In this document: positions 6,163 to 9,641 of the stretch, in pieces
Layout of the letters: each line of letters starts with the position of its first letter
Numbering within the stretch: position 1 is the stretch's first letter
Assembly: GCA_024226105.1 (NCBI GenBank)
Contig: JAAELZ010000758.1
Location: 1 to 9,641, forward strand
Direction of reading: 5' to 3'
DNA length: 9,641 nt
From: Pseudomonadota bacterium
GTDB lineage: Bacteria > Pseudomonadota > Gammaproteobacteria > Arenicellales > Poriferihabitantaceae
Position numbers and translations under genes: made by a program
Notes under the pieces: model-generated
Database searches by the model: none
What the model was told of the DNA's origin: nothing
What the model saw: only the letters and a program-made list of their open reading frames with translations

Positions 6163-7188
6163 CTATTCGTTTGCCGCCGCATAGTCGAAGGCATCGGAAT
6201 AGAAAAATTCATTGTCCAGACCGTTATTACTGAATGTATCCTGGAGAGCTTTGACCATCACCGGCGGTCCCGAGGCGTAAACGCTATAACCGGAGGCATC
6301 CGGGAGATCGTTGTTAATGGCTTCGTGCACAAAGCCCGTTCTGCCTGTCCAGTTGTCTCCTTCGGTACTCTCTGACAGTACCGGGATATAGCTAAAGCCT
6401 TTTATAGTTTCAGCCCAATGTTTAGCCTGTTCATCTAAATACAAATCCGCTTTTGTCCGTGCACCCCAGTAGAGCGTGATGGGTAGATTCAGTTCGTTTT
6501 CTATAGCATCTTCGATCAGGCCTTTGATCGGCGCATATCCGGTTCCACCTGCAACCAGAATAATGGGTTGCTTTTCATTTTTTCGCAGGAAGTAGGTGCC
6601 AAATGGTCCCTGAATGCGCAGAATATCTTTGACCGCTACTTTTTCTTTTACCCGGGAGGAATAAACTCCACCCGGGACGATACGGATGTGTAGCTCCAGC
6701 CCCTGTTTTTTTGCCTGAGCAGGCGTGTTAGCGATTGAGAAGCTACGCTCCTTGCCATCTTTAAGTAAAATATTAATATATTGTCCCGGCAGGAACTCAA
6801 ACTTCTGGGTACTCGGCAGGCTGAGATACAGCTGTATTACGTCTTCGCAAAGTAGATTTTTCTTGCGTACACGAGTTGGCAGGGTTTTGATTTCGATTTC
6901 TTTGGCGCGGGCAATTTCCTTTACATCGATCTCAATGTCCTCCTGAGGTACGGCCTGGCACATCAGGCACAGGCCCCCGGCACGCTCATCATCAGATAAC
7001 ACGCCGGGGTCACGTGTTAAATGTTTCACTGTTCCGTGTACAAGCCTGGTTTTGCAGGCACCGCAGGCACCCGATTGACAGCCATAAGGGTACAGGTGTC
7101 CGTTACGTAACGCAGCCTGCAGAATCGTTTCGTCTTTTTTGGAGCGAAAAGAGGTATTGCTGGTAATATTGCGAATCAGGTGAGTCAT
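6163..7188 (-). CDS. [2Fe-2S] ferredoxin / FAD / NAD(P)H oxidoreductase (CDP-6-deoxy-delta-3,4-glucoseen reductase-like)
   Basis: A 341-residue soluble electron-transfer flavoprotein with an N-terminal plant-type ferredoxin fused to a ferredoxin-NADP reductase module. Iron-sulfur ligands are Cys37, Cys42 and Cys45 (CQSGACGAC) and probably Cys77 (CQAVP; Cys74 is the alternative). FAD binding is marked by RSFS (148-151), and nicotinamide binding by GGTGYAP (214-220) and YASGPPVM near the C-terminus. Such proteins take electrons from NAD(P)H through FAD to the cluster and then to a partner. The family name comes from the dideoxysugar reductase AscD/DdhD, but no sugar-nucleotide gene is nearby, so the substrate or partner is unknown. 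An oxygenase reductase component or flavin/iron reductase is also possible. No clear ribosome site precedes the ATG. TACAAT (plus 7218-7223) could be its -10 box. Confidence 0.88.
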   Translation of the reverse strand: MTHLIRNITSNTSFRSKKDETILQAALRNGHLYPYGCQSGACGACKTRLVHGTVKHLTRDPGVLSDDERAGGLCLMCQAVPQEDIEIDVKEIARAKEIEIKTLPTRVRKKNLLCEDVIQLYLSLPSTQKFEFLPGQYINILLKDGKERSFSIANTPAQAKKQGLELHIRIVPGGVYSSRVKEKVAVKDILRIQGPFGTYFLRKNEKQPIILVAGGTGYAPIKGLIEDAIENELNLPITLYWGARTKADLYLDEQAKHWAETIKGFSYIPVLSESTEGDNWTGRTGFVHEAINNDLPDASGYSVYASGPPVMVKALQDTFSNNGLDNEFFYSDAFDYAAANE

Positions 7189-7266
7189 AAATATTTGCTG
7201 TGGCGCTGTTTGGCGCTATTGTAGGTGAACAAATCACCAAATTCAGCCCCAAAAATCAAGCGGATT

Positions 7267-8079
7267 ATGCCCGAACTTCCCGAAGTAGAAACTACCCTGA
7301 GAGGTATCGAAAAAGCGCTGACCGGCGAGCAGATTGTGCGCCTGCAAGTGCGGGAATCTCGCTTGCGCTGGCCGATTCCGGATGATCTGAGCGAACGTAT
7401 TGCCGGCAGGTGCATTGTTTCGCTGAAGCGGCGTGCGAAATACATCCTGATTAATCTTGAGCACGGTAGTTTAATCTGGCACCTGGGTATGTCGGGGTCG
7501 ATGCGTATCGTAGACGGAGCTACGAAGTTGCGCAAACATGATCACGTTGATTTGCAACTTAACAACGGAATGCTGCTGAGATACAACGACCCACGCCGAT
7601 TTGGGTGTTTGTTGTGGGCAGAAGATGCACTGGTTCATCCTCTGCTGGCTACCCTCGGGCCGGAACCACTGAGCGAAGCTTTTGATGGTCGCTACCTGCA
7701 TAAGAAATCCCGTGGCCGGCGCGTTGCGGTTAAGCCTTTTATCATGGATCAGAAAGTAGTTGTGGGTGTGGGCAATATTTATGCGAGTGAAGCCCTGTTC
7801 CTGGCTGGAATTCGACCAGCCCGGCAGGCTTCTCGCATTTCCCGTGCCCGATATGAAGTGCTGGCAGAACAAATTAAACTGGTTTTGCAAGGGGCTATTG
7901 CCCGGGGCGGAACCACACTACGCGACTTTTCTCAGGCAGATGGTCGCCCCGGATATTTCGAGCAGCAGTTAACTGTTTATGGGCGGCATAATCAGCCCTG
8001 TAGGCAGTGCGGTCACGCGATAAGAAACAAGGTTATTGGTCAACGTGCCAGTTACTATTGCCCGGTTTGTCAACCTTAG
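7267..8079 (+). CDS. mutM: Formamidopyrimidine-DNA glycosylase (8-oxoguanine DNA glycosylase/AP lyase)
   Basis: Base-excision repair enzyme that removes 8-oxoguanine and formamidopyrimidines and cleaves the abasic site by beta,delta-elimination. The 270 residues match E. coli (269). The start is set by chemistry: after Met removal the N-terminal proline of MPELPEVE is the catalytic nucleophile, followed by the essential glutamate. A GTG at 7225 in the same frame would add 14 residues and bury that proline. Other landmarks are the catalytic lysine in KRRAKYI (Lys58 counting Met), NDPRRFG, the helix-two-turn-helix segment VGVGNIYASEALF, and the C-terminal zinc finger C245-X2-C248-X16-C265-X2-C268 with Arg260 in GQRASYYC. 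The ribosome site is weak (AGCGGA). The gene is divergent from the reductase and convergent with the LysE-type gene. Confidence 0.97.
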   Translation: MPELPEVETTLRGIEKALTGEQIVRLQVRESRLRWPIPDDLSERIAGRCIVSLKRRAKYILINLEHGSLIWHLGMSGSMRIVDGATKLRKHDHVDLQLNNGMLLRYNDPRRFGCLLWAEDALVHPLLATLGPEPLSEAFDGRYLHKKSRGRRVAVKPFIMDQKVVVGVGNIYASEALFLAGIRPARQASRISRARYEVLAEQIKLVLQGAIARGGTTLRDFSQADGRPGYFEQQLTVYGRHNQPCRQCGHAIRNKVIGQRASYYCPVCQP

Positions 8080-8125
8080 CGACCGATTCGCTTTGCTTGC
8101 CTTTGGTGATGTTAATATTCCACTA

Positions 8126-8761
8126 TCAGAGAAACTCACCAAGTGCAAGGTACAGCGACAATAACACAAATAAGCCGCTGGTCACCCCGGCAAGTACGCG
8201 GGGCGATAATCTCAAAATCACCGGCTGAAGTCGCCCTGCGGCGAGGGCAATAGCAGAAAAAATAATGGCGGCCTGGATAACGAACAAAGTACCAAGAATA
8301 AAGATTTGCACAGCTTTGTATTCGCTGTTCTGGTTTACGAATTGCGGGAAAAATGCGAGGAAAAACAGTGCGACCTTGGGATTAAAAATATTCATCAATA
8401 CCCCGCGCCGGAACAGCTTAAGGCCCGACTGAGTGCTATTGTCTGACTGCGTGTTTTGCAACGAAATGTGTAAGGGGTGGAGCCAGCTTTGCCAGGCCAG
8501 ATAGAGTAAGTAAACTACCCCAAGCACTTTGATCACTGTAAATGCAATAGGCGAAGCCAGAACCAGCGCGCTTAATCCGAGGGCGACTGCAGCGGTGTGC
8601 ACAAAATTCCCGGCAGCCATTCCAAGGGCCGTAGGAATGCCTGTTTTGGCGCCGTTTACCACGCTCAGGCTGAGCACAAATAGATTGTCCGGACCCGGTA
8701 ACAGGGTGAGGCCGATGGATGCAATTAAAAAAGGGACTAAAATGCTAATTTCGGGTAACAT
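8126..8761 (-). CDS. LysE/RhtB-family amino acid exporter
   Basis: A 211-residue inner-membrane protein, within the usual length for the LysE/RhtB family, which exports amino acids or related small molecules such as threonine, homoserine or lysine. About six hydrophobic segments are visible (near 7-26, 41-62, 66-90, 119-139, 150-175 and 190-209). The family signatures are LTLLPGPDNLFVLS (PGPD at 22-25), the glycine-spaced helix around 37-51 and NPKVALFFLAFFPQFV (127-142). Substrate cannot be told from sequence. AGGTG lies five bases before the ATG. A TATAAT on the minus strand (plus 8808-8813) may be its -10 box, though no good -35 box accompanies it. It is divergent from the DUF192 gene with 56 bases between them, and converges on mutM with no obvious terminator. 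Confidence 0.92.
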   Translation of the reverse strand: MLPEISILVPFLIASIGLTLLPGPDNLFVLSLSVVNGAKTGIPTALGMAAGNFVHTAAVALGLSALVLASPIAFTVIKVLGVVYLLYLAWQSWLHPLHISLQNTQSDNSTQSGLKLFRRGVLMNIFNPKVALFFLAFFPQFVNQNSEYKAVQIFILGTLFVIQAAIIFSAIALAAGRLQPVILRLSPRVLAGVTSGLFVLLSLYLALGEFL

Positions 8762-8773
8762 GACATCACCTGT

Positions 8774-8782
8774 TGATATAAT
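8774..8782 (+). promoter_or_regulatory. Extended -10 promoter for the DUF192-glutaredoxin pair
   Basis: TGATATAAT fits the extended -10 pattern TGN-TATAAT, with a perfect hexamer at 8777-8782. No convincing -35 box lies 16-18 bases upstream, which extended -10 promoters tolerate. Transcription would start near 8789, about 29 bases before the ATG at 8818. Confidence 0.42.
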
Positions 8783-8807
8783 CAGCCCGAATTCTACGGG
8801 ATTACAA

Positions 8808-8813
8808 ATTATA
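8808..8813 (-). promoter_or_regulatory. Possible -10 box for the LysE/RhtB gene
   Basis: The minus strand reads TATAAT here, which would place the transcript start near 8801 and leave a leader of about 39 bases. The -35 position falls inside the first codons of the divergent DUF192 gene and matches consensus poorly, so this call rests on the -10 hexamer alone. Confidence 0.27.
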
Positions 8814-8817
8814 CAAT

Positions 8818-9303
8818 ATGATCTTTCGCCTTAGTCTGCTGATATTGGTGCTGTTCTCATCGCCTGTTGTAGCAAAAGGGTGCCATATAACGCCCGGTTG
8901 GGAAGCAATGGCCGGTAGTACGATTGTGTTGAAACACGCTGGAGAAAAGACCACTATACCGGTTCGCATAGCGGATAATGCGAGTAAGCGTGCTGCAGGT
9001 TATCAGTGGATTTGTGAAAAAGACACGGATAATACGGCTGTTTTATTTGTGTTTCCTCGAATGATACCCAGCACCTTTCACATGAGAAATGTATACGTGC
9101 CTCTGGATATCCATTTTTTTGATGATGCAGGAAATCAGGTGGATGCCATGGTCATGCGCCCCGAACCACCTGGCCAGGGCATAGAGCCACACTATTACAA
9201 CCCTGCCGGACCGTTCCGTTATGCACTTGAAATTGCGCGCCCACAGACCCATGATCTAGACTCCACGCCGGCACCCATGCGCCTGCTGGTCGATTCTTTA
9301 TAG
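8818..9303 (+). CDS. DUF192 family protein with signal peptide
   Basis: A 161-residue protein of the DUF192 family. A Sec signal peptide is visible (MIFRLSLLILVLFSSPVVA, likely cleaved after Ala19), so the mature protein is probably periplasmic or, less likely, secreted. The family core spans roughly 32-145, with the hallmark block FHMRNVYVPLDIHFFDDAG followed by VDAMVMRPE. The family forms a small beta-rich domain of unknown function. Two cysteines remain in the mature part (22 and 66). No clear ribosome site precedes the ATG; the start is supported by the signal peptide. The glutaredoxin-like gene follows after 15 bases on the same strand, so the two are probably co-transcribed. Confidence 0.85.
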   Translation: MIFRLSLLILVLFSSPVVAKGCHITPGWEAMAGSTIVLKHAGEKTTIPVRIADNASKRAAGYQWICEKDTDNTAVLFVFPRMIPSTFHMRNVYVPLDIHFFDDAGNQVDAMVMRPEPPGQGIEPHYYNPAGPFRYALEIARPQTHDLDSTPAPMRLLVDSL

Positions 9304-9318
9304 TATTATTTTGAAGCC

Positions 9319-9585
9319 ATGCCCAATTCTAATCACCTTAAATTAAGTCTTTACCACCGCAATTTCTGCCTGTTCTGCTCGCGCGTCATCAATGCCATCA
9401 AAGGCCTTGATATCGAAATCGACGGCAAAAATATCTGGAAGGATAGTGATGCGTTGCGTGAACTTGAGCAGGCTACCGGGCGTTCTACCGTGCCGGTTTT
9501 GCGTATTGAGTCGGCTGATGGGGAAGTGACGTGGATGCCGGAGTCGCGTGATATAGTACGGTATTTGGGTTCTTTGCGAGGCTAA
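9319..9585 (+). CDS. Glutaredoxin-like / glutathione S-transferase N-terminal-domain protein
   Basis: An 88-residue single-domain thioredoxin-fold protein with no signal peptide, so cytosolic. The redox motif is Cys17-Leu-Phe-Cys20 in place of the classical CPYC. The cis-proline is Pro59 in STVPVL, and ESRDIVRYL near 75-83 matches the C-terminal glutathione-side helix seen in glutaredoxins and GST N-domains. It probably reduces disulfides or glutathione mixed disulfides, but its partner is unknown. The upstream ribosome site is weak (GAAG). It follows the DUF192 gene closely. The 56 bases after its stop to the window end contain no hairpin I can see. Confidence 0.85.
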   Translation: MPNSNHLKLSLYHRNFCLFCSRVINAIKGLDIEIDGKNIWKDSDALRELEQATGRSTVPVLRIESADGEVTWMPESRDIVRYLGSLRG

Positions 9586-9641
9586 GGTTTATAGTAGGTG
9601 TTATCTGTGTGTGGACTATTCGTGTTGGTTCTGTCATTTTA

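Noticed and set aside
7201..7217. Direct repeat TGGCGCT at 7201-7207 and 7211-7217 between the reductase and mutM
   Set aside because: Only 7 bp with a 10-bp period; too short to call an operator without comparative support.
7471..7890. 139-codon minus-strand frame opposite mutM
   Set aside because: mutM is full length with every catalytic motif on the other strand; the antisense frame is a by-product of its codons.
8103..8142. Inverted repeat TTGGTGA / TCACCAA between mutM and the LysE-type gene as a terminator
   Set aside because: The 7-bp arms are 26 bases apart, one arm lies inside the LysE-type coding region, and no T-run follows.
1..9641. A defence island, prophage, integron or CRISPR system
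   Set aside because: Every sizeable gene belongs to a recognisable housekeeping or transport family, and no phage, transposase or spaced-repeat signature is present.

Overview
The window looks like core chromosome of a gammaproteobacterium. The fabA-fabB pair of the anaerobic unsaturated fatty acid pathway, adjacent proteobacterial hemX and hemY, an ArgD close to enterobacterial ArgD and a canonical MutM all point that way, probably to a free-living or marine lineage outside the Enterobacterales. I cannot name the genus. I see no transposase, integrase, phage gene, CRISPR array, tRNA or rRNA, and nothing looks clearly acquired.

Layout. Positions 1-1118 (+) hold the end of argD, cut by the window start. 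A strong hairpin (1136-1196) lies in the gap to the convergent fabB. Positions 3016-1275 (-) hold the fabA-fabB operon, with 11 bases between the genes. Positions 3017-3439 form a 423-base divergent control region with a good sigma70-like promoter for the hemX side and a weaker candidate for fabA. Positions 3440-6093 (+) hold hemX and hemY. Small open frames fill the hemX leader and the hemX-hemY gap, and each ends over the start codon of the next gene. Positions 7188-6163 (-) hold a [2Fe-2S]/FAD/NAD(P)H reductase that converges on hemY. Positions 7267-8079 (+) hold mutM. Positions 8761-8126 (-) hold a LysE/RhtB-type exporter. Positions 8818-9585 (+) hold a two-gene unit: an exported DUF192 protein followed by a short glutaredoxin-like protein.

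Functions. argD serves arginine (and probably lysine) synthesis. FabA makes the cis-3-decenoyl-ACP branch point and FabB elongates it, giving unsaturated fatty acids for the membrane. HemX and HemY are inner-membrane proteins linked by gene order to tetrapyrrole synthesis, but here they lack hemC and hemD. MutM removes 8-oxoguanine. The flavin reductase, glutaredoxin-like protein and DUF192 protein have no defined pathway.

The window is mostly ordinary housekeeping DNA. The best leads are the in-frame 30-codon reading frame between hemX and hemY, the 29-codon frame in the hemX leader, the inverted repeats in the fabA/hemX control region, and the hairpin between argD and fabB.
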